Positions 26,745 through 33,400 of a stretch of DNA of 64,000 nucleotides are shown here, in pieces; the stretch's first letter is position 1, and the number at the start of each line of letters is the position of its first letter. Under the pieces are notes generated by a model. That model saw nothing but the letters and a program-made list of their open reading frames with translations. It did no database searches and was not told the origin of the DNA. Made by a program: the position numbers and the translations under genes. This stretch comes from JACDAN01 sp963802375. GTDB lineage: Bacteria > Actinomycetota > Thermoleophilia > Gaiellales > Gaiellaceae. The stretch covers positions 62,001 to 126,000 of the forward strand of contig CAWDIJ010000013.1 in assembly GCA_963802375.1 (NCBI GenBank). Direction: 5' to 3'.

Positions 26745-28196
26745 ATGGCTTTGCATCTCCTATCCGAGGAAGCGCGTAAGTGGTGGACGCTCGCCGCTGT
26801 GGCATTCGGCCTGTTCATGATCATGCTGGACAACACGGTCGTGAACGTCGCCCTTCCGTCAATGGCGCGCGACCTCGGCGTTGGGCTCTCGGAGCTCGAG
26901 TGGATCGTCACCGGCTACGCGCTGACCTTTGCCTCGCTGATGCTGACCGGCGGCAAGCTCGCCGATCTGCTGGGCCGGCGGCTGATCTTCGTCACCGGCC
27001 TCGTGATCTTCACCGCCTCGTCGCTTGCCTGCGGTCTCGCCGAGAGCGGCGAGTTCCTGATCGGCGCGCGGGTCGTTCAGGGCGCAGGCGCCGCCCTGAT
27101 GAACCCCGCCACGCTGTCGATCATTGCCGCCACGTTCCCGCCGCGCCAGCGCGGGACAGCGATCGGGATCTGGGCCGGCGTCTCGGCGCTCGCGCTCGCA
27201 ATCGGCCCGTTGGTCGGCGGCCTGTTGACCGATCACCTCGACTGGAGCTGGATCTTCTTCGTCAACGTCCCGGTCGGAATCGTGGCGATCGTCGCCAGTT
27301 TCGTGCTCATCCCGGAGTCGAAGGACGAGTCGGCCGAGCAGCGGCTCGACCTGCCGGGGCTCCTGACCTCCGGGATCGGCCTGTTTGCGCTCACCTACGG
27401 CCTGATCGAGGCGAACACCTACGGGTGGACGTCGGGTCGGATCATCGGAGCCTTCGTGGTCGCCGTCGTGATGCTCGTCGCCTTCGTGCTGCTCGAGACG
27501 CACCAGCGGCTGCCGATGCTCGATCTCTCCCTGTTCCGGAACGGGACCTACGCCGGCGCGAATCTCGCGGTGCTGCTCGTCGCGCTGGCGATGTTCGGCG
27601 TCTTCTTCTTCGTCTCTCTCTACATGCAAGGGATCCTGGGGTACTCCGCGGTCGAGGCCGGGGCGGCGTTCCTGCCGCTGACGATCCTGATCATTCTGGT
27701 GGCCCCGATCGCGGGAAGAGCGTCCGACCGCATCGGCTCGCGTTGGTTGATGACCGCCGGGATGCTGCTCGTCTCCGTCCAGCTCCTCTCCTTCTCCCGC
27801 CTCGACGAGCACTCGACCTTTTGGAATCTCCTCCCGGGGCTGCTCGTCGGCGGGATGGGGATGGCGCTCGTGATGACGCCGAGCGCGGCTGCTGCGGTGC
27901 GCGCCCTTCCGGTCGACAAGTCGGGCGTCGGCTCGGCGGTCCTCAACGCCTCCCGGCAGGTCGGCGGCTCGATGGGAATCGCCCTGATGGGCGCGATCAT
28001 GGCCCATCAAATCGGCGGGCTGACGGGCCCGGAGGTCTTTCGACAGCCAGAGCGGTTCATCGACGGCTTCTCGACGACGCTCCTGGTCGCCGCGGTGATC
28101 GCGCTCGCCGGCGCCGTCGTCTCCTTCGTGCTGGTGCGACCGCACGAGCTCGAGGAGCCTGAGCACCGGCCCGAGCCGATCCCCGAGGTCGGATGA
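26745..28196 (+). CDS. MFS drug exporter, DHA2 (EmrB/QacA) family
   Basis: This 483-residue protein with 14 transmembrane helices is a proton-driven drug exporter. Motif D1-like LDNTVVNVALPSMARDL lies in helix 1 and motif A GGKLADLLGRR follows between helices 2 and 3; motif C GPLVGGLL is in helix 5. The start at 26745 lies behind the promoter. Its stop overlaps the TetR start (ATGA), making a self-regulated pump operon that probably also controls the divergent MMPL gene. Confidence 0.92.
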   Translation: MALHLLSEEARKWWTLAAVAFGLFMIMLDNTVVNVALPSMARDLGVGLSELEWIVTGYALTFASLMLTGGKLADLLGRRLIFVTGLVIFTASSLACGLAESGEFLIGARVVQGAGAALMNPATLSIIAATFPPRQRGTAIGIWAGVSALALAIGPLVGGLLTDHLDWSWIFFVNVPVGIVAIVASFVLIPESKDESAEQRLDLPGLLTSGIGLFALTYGLIEANTYGWTSGRIIGAFVVAVVMLVAFVLLETHQRLPMLDLSLFRNGTYAGANLAVLLVALAMFGVFFFVSLYMQGILGYSAVEAGAAFLPLTILIILVAPIAGRASDRIGSRWLMTAGMLLVSVQLLSFSRLDEHSTFWNLLPGLLVGGMGMALVMTPSAAAAVRALPVDKSGVGSAVLNASRQVGGSMGIALMGAIMAHQIGGLTGPEVFRQPERFIDGFSTTLLVAAVIALAGAVVSFVLVRPHELEEPEHRPEPIPEVG

Positions 28197-28801
28197 GCGC
28201 GACCAGGCCGCGCTTGACCGCCGAGGAGCGGCGTGCAGCCGTCCTCGAGTGCGCGTGCGCGATCTTCTCGAAGGGCAGTTACCGCGGCACCACCACCGCC
28301 GAGATCGCGAGACACGCGGGAGTCACCGAGCCGATCCTCTATCGCCATTTCCAGTCCAAGCGCGCCCTCTACCTCGCGTGCCTCGACTCCGCATGGCAGG
28401 ACACCCGGCAGATGTGGGAGCGAGCGGTTGCGGCCGAGCCCAACCCTGCCCTCTGGGTCACCGCGATGGGCTCGGCGTACCTGAGGGCCGCGAAGGAACG
28501 CCATGGCCTGGTCGCCAACCTCTGGATCCAGGCCCTGACGGAAGCAAGCGATGACGCCGAGATCCGGAAGCACCTCAAGCGGCACATGCGCGAGGTTCAG
28601 GAGTTCGTGGTCGAGGTGATCGAGCGCTCGCAGGCTGCCGGCGGGATCCCGCAGGACCGCGATCCCGAGGCCGAGGCGTGGATCTTCGTCTCGCTCGGCC
28701 TTCTTGCGACAGTCAGCAAGCGCCTGGGCGGCATGCTCGACGAGGACATCCCGAGAATCACCGCCAGCCGGCGCCGCTGGCTCACCGGCTCCGACGACTG
28801 A
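28193..28801 (+). CDS. TetR family transcriptional regulator
   Basis: This 202-residue repressor has an N-terminal helix-turn-helix (residues 10-56, TTAEIARHAGVTEPILYRHFQSKRA split over both helices) and a C-terminal ligand-binding helical domain. It is translationally coupled to the MFS exporter, so it most likely represses the exporter promoter at 26.7 kb until a substrate binds. Confidence 0.92.
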   Translation: MSATRPRLTAEERRAAVLECACAIFSKGSYRGTTTAEIARHAGVTEPILYRHFQSKRALYLACLDSAWQDTRQMWERAVAAEPNPALWVTAMGSAYLRAAKERHGLVANLWIQALTEASDDAEIRKHLKRHMREVQEFVVEVIERSQAAGGIPQDRDPEAEAWIFVSLGLLATVSKRLGGMLDEDIPRITASRRRWLTGSDD

Positions 28802-28805
28802 GCAG

Positions 28806-29315
28806 ATGAGCCGAGCCAGGGCCGCGGTGGGCACCGGGGTCTTTCTCCTGATCGCCCCCGGCGTCGTCGCGGGACTCGTTCCGTGGTGGCTCACCGGCTG
28901 GGAGGTAGGCCGCGAGCTGTGGGTCGCGTTGCGCGTCGCCGGCGGAGCGCTCACCGCCGCGTCCGTCGGCGTCCTCCTCCATGCATTCGGCCGCTTCGTC
29001 CTGGAAGGGATCGGGACGCCTGCTCCGGTCGCGCCCACAGAACGGCTCGTGATCGGCGGGCTCTACCGCTACGTGCGCAATCCGATGTACCTCGCCGTCG
29101 TCGGCGCCATCGTCGGCCAGGCGCTCCTCCTGGGTCAGCTCGAGCTCCTCGTCTATGCAGGATGCCTGTGGCTCCTCTTCGCGGCCTTCGTTCACTGGTA
29201 CGAAGAGCCCACGCTGCGCAGGCAGTTCGGAGACGAGTACGAGGCCTATCGGCGAGCCGTGCCGGCCTGGCTCCCGCGCCGCCGCGGGCCGGGCTCCGCC
29301 CGGCCCGCTCGTTGA
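28806..29315 (+). CDS. Isoprenylcysteine carboxyl methyltransferase-like membrane methyltransferase
   Basis: This 169-residue protein with four or five membrane helices has the ICMT/phospholipid methyltransferase signature GLYRYVRNPMYLAVV and the C-terminal EEPTLRRQFGDEYEAYRRAVPAW, which form the SAM-binding face. It follows the TetR stop after 4 bases and may be cotranscribed with the exporter. The substrate is unknown (lipid, thiol or protein). Confidence 0.8.
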   Translation: MSRARAAVGTGVFLLIAPGVVAGLVPWWLTGWEVGRELWVALRVAGGALTAASVGVLLHAFGRFVLEGIGTPAPVAPTERLVIGGLYRYVRNPMYLAVVGAIVGQALLLGQLELLVYAGCLWLLFAAFVHWYEEPTLRRQFGDEYEAYRRAVPAWLPRRRGPGSARPAR

Positions 29316-29358
29316 CGTTCCGGGTCAGGAACGACTAACGGTCACACAGCCGCGCCGC

Positions 29359-29418
29359 GCTCGGCGGAGCCGAGCCCGGCTTCCGCAAGGTGGCTCGAAG
29401 TCGAGAGACTTCGAGCCA
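29359..29418 (+). repeat. Structured dispersed repeat, family 2, copy A
   Basis: Stem 1 GCTCGGC (29359-29365) pairs with GCCGAGC (29369-29375). A 15-base linker CCGGCTTCCGCAAGG follows. Stem 2 TGGCTCGAAGTC (29391-29402) pairs with GACTTCGAGCCA (29407-29418) with loop GAGA. Copy B near 37.4 kb has identical spacing and linker start but different, still complementary stems. Confidence 0.8.
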
Positions 29419-29449
29419 GACGATGGGCGCAAAGCGCCCGAGAAAAGAT

Positions 29450-29479
29450 GAACCCCCGGGCTGCGGCCCCCGGGGGTTC
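29450..29479. terminator. Strong terminator-like hairpin
   Basis: GAACCCCCGGG (29450-29460) pairs perfectly with CCCGGGGGTTC (29469-29479). It is preceded by AGAAAAG and followed by a weak T-rich GTATCTCT, so it may stop transcription from either side. It ends the TetR/methyltransferase transcript. Confidence 0.65.
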
Positions 29480-29651
29480 GTATCTCTAGCGGCGAGCCCA
29501 CCTCTGTGGCGACGGCCCGGAGGCCGTTGACTCTGCGGCACAGCCAACTCCTCCGAACACGTCGCCATATCTGGCGCGCCTCCCGAACCCCTTGGCCTTC
29601 TTGTGGCCTCGTTGCTCAGGTGGAAGGACTATACGGCCGGTTCGGGGCCGA

Positions 29652-29764
29652 GTCAAGTACCCGAGTCAAGTGATTTTGCGATAGGCTCGGTTGACCCGTT
29701 TTCCCCCTTAGCCATGACCCTTTCGGGGGATCGATTTGATCCAGGAGATGCCGTAATGTCAAGT
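29652..29764 (+). promoter_or_regulatory. Three GTCAAGT motifs upstream of the XRE-TPR gene
   Basis: GTCAAGT occurs at 29652-29658, 29665-29671 (13-base period, both preceded by GA) and 29758-29764. The last overlaps a good -10 box TAATGT (29754-29759). They are candidate binding sites for the downstream regulator acting on its own promoter. No strong -35 box is seen. Confidence 0.4.
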
Positions 29765-29787
29765 AGTCGCACCAAGCCGCCCGGGAG

Positions 29788-31146
29788 TTGACCTCGAAAG
29801 TGAACCGCGCGATCCACAGCAAGCCGCAGCGTCTCGGCCGCCTCCCCAACGGTGGGCTCGGCGAGCGCCTGCGCACGCTTCGGGTGAACGCCGGCCTCAC
29901 GCAGACGGACCTGGCGGGCGCCCGCTTCTCCAAGGAGTACGTCTCCCAGATCGAGCGCGGGAAGACCCGCCCGACGCAGGAGACGATCGAGTGGCTCGCC
30001 GAACGGCTCGGCGTCGATCCCGGCTTCCTCGCCAGCGGTGTCGCCGCCGACGAGCGCGGGCGGATCGAAGCGTCCTTGGCGAGGGCCGAGGCTCTCAGCG
30101 AGAACCACGAGTACGCAGAGGCGCTCGCGGAGTTCACGCGCGTCTCCCCGACGATCGCGGGCATCGCAGCGGTCGAGCTCCAGGTTCGCTCGCTCTCGGG
30201 TGAAGCCTGGGTCCGGATGCGTCTGGGCGAGGTGAAGGAAGCGATGCAGCTTCTCACCCGCGCGCGCGCGCAGGCGGAGGACGCGATGTTCTCGGACGTC
30301 GACCGGGCGGAGATCCTGTACCGGCTCGGCGCCTGCCGTGTGGAGCTCGCGAGCATCCAGACGGCGATCAGCCTTTTCAACGAAGCCCTTGCGCTCGCCG
30401 AGAGCTCGGGCCTTCCCTGCGACCGGCTCCGCGCCGAGATCTTCGGAGCACGCTCGCGCTGCTACCGGCGCCAGCGGGACTACGAAGCAGCCCGGGAGGA
30501 CCTCGAGCGGGCGCTCGAGCTCGCCGAGGCGCTCGACGATCCCCGTTCGGTCGCACGCGTGTACTTCCACGCGTCGCTCGTCGCCGAGCGACAGGGGCAG
30601 TGGGTCCTCGCGCGGCGCTACGCGGAGCAGGCGAAGGCACAGTTCGAGGAGATCGCGGATCGCAACGCGGTCGGCAAGCTCCTGAACAACCTCGGCGGTC
30701 TCAGCTTCCTGCTCGGCAAGCCCGAGGAGGCCGTCGAGCAGCTCAAGGAGGCGTTCCGCGTCCTGCTCGAGTACGGCACGGAGAAGGATGCGGCCTCGGC
30801 AGTCTCCTCGCTCGCGCAGGTGAGCCTGCGCACCGGCCAGGTCGAGCCGGCGGAGGAGCAGGCTCGCCAGGCGCTCAAGCTCCTCGGCGACCGCGTCGAC
30901 GCAGTCGACGAGATCGGAAACGCGCAGCTCGTTCTCGGGCGCTCGCTCATGGAGCAGGGCCGCCTCGACGAGGCGGCGCGGGCCTTCGACGAGGCCGAGC
31001 ACAGCTTCGACCAGCTTTCTTCAGTAAGTCATCGTGCGGCCGCGTGGATCGCCAAGGGCGACCTTGCGGCGCGGCGCGGGCGGGACCAGATCGCCGCGCA
31101 GCTCTACAGGCGCGCAGCAGAAGCGCTCCAGGACTTCAGGTTCTAA
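29788..31146 (+). CDS. XRE-family regulator with C-terminal TPR domain (RNPP-like)
   Basis: This 452-residue protein has an N-terminal XRE helix-turn-helix (about residues 24-82: GERLRTLRVNAGLTQTDLAG, FSKEYVSQIERGKTRPTQET) and about eight tetratricopeptide-like repeats from residue 92 to the end. This is the domain order of PlcR/Rgg/AimR-type receptors, which bind short signalling peptides in the TPR groove. A 35-codon ORF with a signal-peptide-like sequence follows 13 bases after its stop. Start is TTG 29788 or GTG 29800; neither has an ideal ribosome site. Peptide sensing is inferred from architecture and neighbour, not shown. Confidence 0.88.
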   Translation: MTSKVNRAIHSKPQRLGRLPNGGLGERLRTLRVNAGLTQTDLAGARFSKEYVSQIERGKTRPTQETIEWLAERLGVDPGFLASGVAADERGRIEASLARAEALSENHEYAEALAEFTRVSPTIAGIAAVELQVRSLSGEAWVRMRLGEVKEAMQLLTRARAQAEDAMFSDVDRAEILYRLGACRVELASIQTAISLFNEALALAESSGLPCDRLRAEIFGARSRCYRRQRDYEAAREDLERALELAEALDDPRSVARVYFHASLVAERQGQWVLARRYAEQAKAQFEEIADRNAVGKLLNNLGGLSFLLGKPEEAVEQLKEAFRVLLEYGTEKDAASAVSSLAQVSLRTGQVEPAEEQARQALKLLGDRVDAVDEIGNAQLVLGRSLMEQGRLDEAARAFDEAEHSFDQLSSVSHRAAAWIAKGDLAARRGRDQIAAQLYRRAAEALQDFRF

Positions 31147-31159
31147 AGAAAGGGAGGGG

Positions 31160-31267
31160 GTGATTGCACTGAAGCATCGGGTCAAGATCTCCGTCATCGT
31201 CGCCCTGACGACCCTCGCCGCCGTCAGCGGTGGAGGCTTCATCGACAACTGGATCGTGTCGTTGTAG
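31160..31267 (+). CDS. Small exported-peptide-like ORF, candidate signal peptide pheromone
   Basis: A GTG frame encodes 35 residues: a basic start (IALKHRVK), a hydrophobic core (ISVIVALTTLAAVSGGG) and a short tail FIDNWIVSL. This is the build of a pre-peptide with a signal sequence and a C-terminal mature peptide. AAAGAAAGGGAGG provides a ribosome site; a CTG nine bases downstream is an alternative start. It is too short for usual annotation. It stands 13 bases behind an XRE-TPR regulator, as pheromone genes do in RNPP systems. It may instead be a small membrane protein. Confidence 0.6.
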   Translation: MIALKHRVKISVIVALTTLAAVSGGGFIDNWIVSL

Positions 31268-31471
31268 GCCGTCGACTTCAGCTGCCGTTGCTCTGGCAGT
31301 ACGAGGGTGGCGCCGCCCGACAGGGGTTCGATACACGGGTGGTCGCCTCGCACCACATCGGACGCGCGAACGAGAAGCCGGATTTCGTTTGCGGAAGCCG
31401 GCGAACTCGCGGTCAACCTTGCGTGCCGACCGCCAAGGACCGCTTCTCAGCTCTCCCGCGCCCCTGCCGTG

Positions 31472-31495
31472 GATGAACCGGCAAGCCGGTTCATC
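31472..31495. repeat. Perfect 11-base hairpin
   Basis: GATGAACCGGC (31472-31482) pairs with GCCGGTTCATC (31485-31495) around only two bases, so the real loop would be opened by one pair. No T-run follows. Role unknown. Confidence 0.55.
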
Positions 31496-31582
31496 GGGAA
31501 TGCAGAAGAATCCGTCCTTGCAGGAGAGTGGGGTCCCGAAGCGCACGTCGTAAACCAAGCTCCTCCTCTCCCCTGAGATGCG

Positions 31583-31612
31583 ACGGCGGCCCCTGGGCCG
31601 CCGTTCGCTTTT
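31583..31612 (+). terminator. Rho-independent terminator upstream of selD
   Basis: ACGGCGGCCC (31583-31592) pairs with GGGCCGCCGT (31595-31604), followed by TTCGCTTTT. It closes the transcript of the regulator/peptide/non-coding region. Confidence 0.75.
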
Positions 31613-31699
31613 CGACACGCGGCCGGAATAGGCGCGGTTGGGCTGCCGTTAGACGGGAAACAAGAACGCCGGGCAGCATTCAGCGTTCACGGAGACCCA

Positions 31700-32731
31700 C
31701 TGGAGACCACTCACGTCAAACTGACCGATCTCGCCTCGTGCGGCGGCTGCGCGGCGAAGTACTCGGCTGCCAGGCTCGAAGAGCTGCTTCACGGGTTCGT
31801 CCCAGTGAACTCGGACGATCTGCTGGTCGGGCTCTCGCCGGCTGACGACGCCGCGGTCTACCGGCTCGACGACGAGCGGGCGATCGTCTTCACGCTCGAC
31901 TTCTTCCCGCCGGTCGTGGATGACCCGGCCGACTACGGCGCGATCGCCGCGACGAACGCGCTCAACGACGTCTTCGCGATGGGCGGCACGCCGCTGCTCG
32001 CGCTCTCGATCGCGGCCTTCCCCGAGTCGCTGCCGACCGAGATACTCGGCGCGATCCTCTCGGCGGCCGATCAGCAGGTGCGCGCCGCCGGAGCAATGCT
32101 CGCGGGCGGACACACGATCCGGGACGAGGAGCCGAAATACGGGCTCGCGGTGGTCGGAACCGTGCGCCCGGACGGAATCTGGCCGAAGAACGGTGCGCGA
32201 CCTGGTGACTCCGTCTTCCTGACGAAGCCGCTCGGGACCGGGCTGATCATGACCGGGTTCAAGCAAGGCAAGGCCGGAACGCAGCCGCTCGAGCGGGCTG
32301 TCCGCTGGATGCGGACGCTGAACATGGACGCGGCCTCGGTGCTGCGCCCGCTCGAGCCCAATGCCGTCACGGACGTGACCGGCTTCGGCCTGTTCGGGCA
32401 TTCGCACGAGATGGCCGAGCGGAGCGGCGTCCGGATTCGGCTCGAGTCGGAGCGCTTCCCGGCGATCGACGGGGCTCTCGACATGGCGCGGAAGGGAGTC
32501 CGGACGAGCGGGGATCCGCGCAACCGTGAGTTCGCGGGCCCGCATCTCGAGCTGAACGGCGCTCCGGAGACGCTCGTCGCGCTCGGGTTCGACCCGCAGA
32601 CTGCCGGCGGGCTCCTCCTGTCGGTGCCGTCCGGCCGGGGAGCGGCGCTCGAAGCAGAGTTCCAGGCGAAGAAGCTGTTCATCCGGCGCGTGGGCCGGGT
32701 CGAGGAGGGCGCCGGGGTCGTCGTGGAATGA
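31700..32731 (+). CDS. selD: Selenide, water dikinase (selenophosphate synthetase)
   Basis: SelD makes selenophosphate from selenide and ATP. The N-terminal catalytic pair is visible in SCGGCAAK (Cys and Lys spaced C-x-x-K as in Escherichia coli Cys17/Lys20), followed by the AIRS ATP-binding domain (TNALNDVFAMGG, GHTIRDEEPKYGLAVVG) and the C-terminal AIRS domain. The start is uncertain: homology begins near the CTG at 31700 and no ATG or GTG lies at a sensible place, the first GTG (31805) being inside the active region. selA, selB and selC are not in the window. The stop overlaps the next start (ATGA). Confidence 0.9.
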   Translation: METTHVKLTDLASCGGCAAKYSAARLEELLHGFVPVNSDDLLVGLSPADDAAVYRLDDERAIVFTLDFFPPVVDDPADYGAIAATNALNDVFAMGGTPLLALSIAAFPESLPTEILGAILSAADQQVRAAGAMLAGGHTIRDEEPKYGLAVVGTVRPDGIWPKNGARPGDSVFLTKPLGTGLIMTGFKQGKAGTQPLERAVRWMRTLNMDAASVLRPLEPNAVTDVTGFGLFGHSHEMAERSGVRIRLESERFPAIDGALDMARKGVRTSGDPRNREFAGPHLELNGAPETLVALGFDPQTAGGLLLSVPSGRGAALEAEFQAKKLFIRRVGRVEEGAGVVVE

Positions 32732-33255
32732 CCCGTGGGATGATCCACGGGCGGTTCCAGCCGTTTCATCTGGGCCATCTCGAGTACCTGCGAGGCGCGG
32801 CCGAACGCTCGGACGAGGTCTTCGTCGGGATCACGAATCCTGACCCGGCGCGGATCCGGCCCGAGGAGAGCGACCCGCTCCGCCATCTGCCCGAGTCGAA
32901 CCCGTGGAGCTACGCCGAGCGCCTGCTGATGGTCAAGGCCGCGGCGGATGACCTCGGCCTTGATCTTGCGCGCCTGCACGTGATCCCGTTCCCGGTCAAC
33001 GAGCCGGAGCTCTGGCCCGCATACGTTCCCGACGGAGTGACGCAGTACATCCGGCTCTTCTCGCACTGGGGCGGCACGAAGCTCGAGCGGATGCGGGAGG
33101 CGGGTTACGAGGTGGTCGTGCTGGACGAGGGCGCCGAGAAGGAGATCTCGGGCGCCGAGGTCCGGGAGGCGCTCAGGTCGGACGGCGAGTGGCCGTCGCT
33201 CGTTCCGCCCGGAGTCGCGCGGGTCATCCGCGAGCTCGATCGCGTGCCCGTCTAA
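32728..33255 (+). CDS. Archaeal-type nicotinamide-nucleotide adenylyltransferase
   Basis: This 175-residue nucleotidyltransferase has the signature GRFQPFHLGHLEYL (HxGH class, residues 8-21) and the C-terminal ISGAEVREAL, which match the archaeal NadM type. It joins ATP and NMN to form NAD+. Bacterial genomes normally use NadD for this step; NadM-like proteins are also found in some bacteria with salvage functions. It is translationally coupled to selD, which has no obvious metabolic link except ATP use. Confidence 0.82.
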   Translation: MTRGMIHGRFQPFHLGHLEYLRGAAERSDEVFVGITNPDPARIRPEESDPLRHLPESNPWSYAERLLMVKAAADDLGLDLARLHVIPFPVNEPELWPAYVPDGVTQYIRLFSHWGGTKLERMREAGYEVVVLDEGAEKEISGAEVREALRSDGEWPSLVPPGVARVIRELDRVPV

Positions 33256-33292
33256 CCGGGCCACGTCCCCGATAGCCTCTCGTACCCCGACT

Positions 33293-33384
33293 TTGTGTTG
33301 CATCAATCGGGTCTCGAAGTGGCATCGCCAGAGCGAGTGACGCAACACAAGCTCGTTGTTCGTGTGGCCCCGTTCGGACGGGGC
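33293..33384 (+). promoter_or_regulatory. Structured leader upstream of the phosphoglycerate mutase gene
   Basis: TTGTGTTGC (33293-33301) pairs with GCAACACAA (33342-33350), enclosing an inner hairpin with CTCG/CGAG and TGGC/GCCA. It is followed by a compact hairpin GCCCCGT-TCGG-ACGGGGC (33367-33384) with TAGGTTCTT behind it, 17 bases before the ATG. The second hairpin could terminate transcription or block the ribosome, so the pair looks like a leader switch. It may also simply end the selD-nadM transcript. Confidence 0.5.
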
Positions 33385-33400
33385 TAGGTTCTTCCCCACG

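Larger units (their letters stand above)
29316..29787. other. Non-coding stretch upstream of the XRE-TPR regulator
   Basis: These 470 bases hold no credible gene. They contain repeat family 2 copy A (29359-29418), a small hairpin GGGCGC-AAA-GCGCCC (29425-29439), a strong terminator-like hairpin (29450-29479), three GTCAAGT motifs and a local inverted repeat GGATC-GATTT-GATCC (29728-29742). The right half is clearly lower in G+C than the surrounding genes, as expected for a regulated promoter. Confidence 0.6.
31268..31699. other. Non-coding, structured stretch between peptide ORF and selD
   Basis: No frame in these 430 bases looks protein-coding. It contains several inverted repeats: CTGCC/GGCAG near 31.28 kb, GGGTGGC-GCCGCCC near 31.3 kb, a perfect 11-base hairpin at 31472-31495 and a terminator at 31583-31612. 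It could be a 3' untranslated region of the regulator-peptide transcript or an unrecognised small RNA. I could not fit it to tmRNA, RNase P RNA, SRP RNA or tRNA-Sec. Confidence 0.5.

Noticed and set aside
31325..31334. T-loop-like string GGTTCGATAC upstream of selD, suggesting tRNA-Sec
   Set aside because: The flanking bases cannot form a T-stem, and no matching acceptor or anticodon stem with TCA was found on either strand.
31136..31618. 160-residue minus-strand frame across the peptide ORF region
   Set aside because: Composition is Arg-rich and low-complexity, with no motif, and it runs through a terminator and hairpins.
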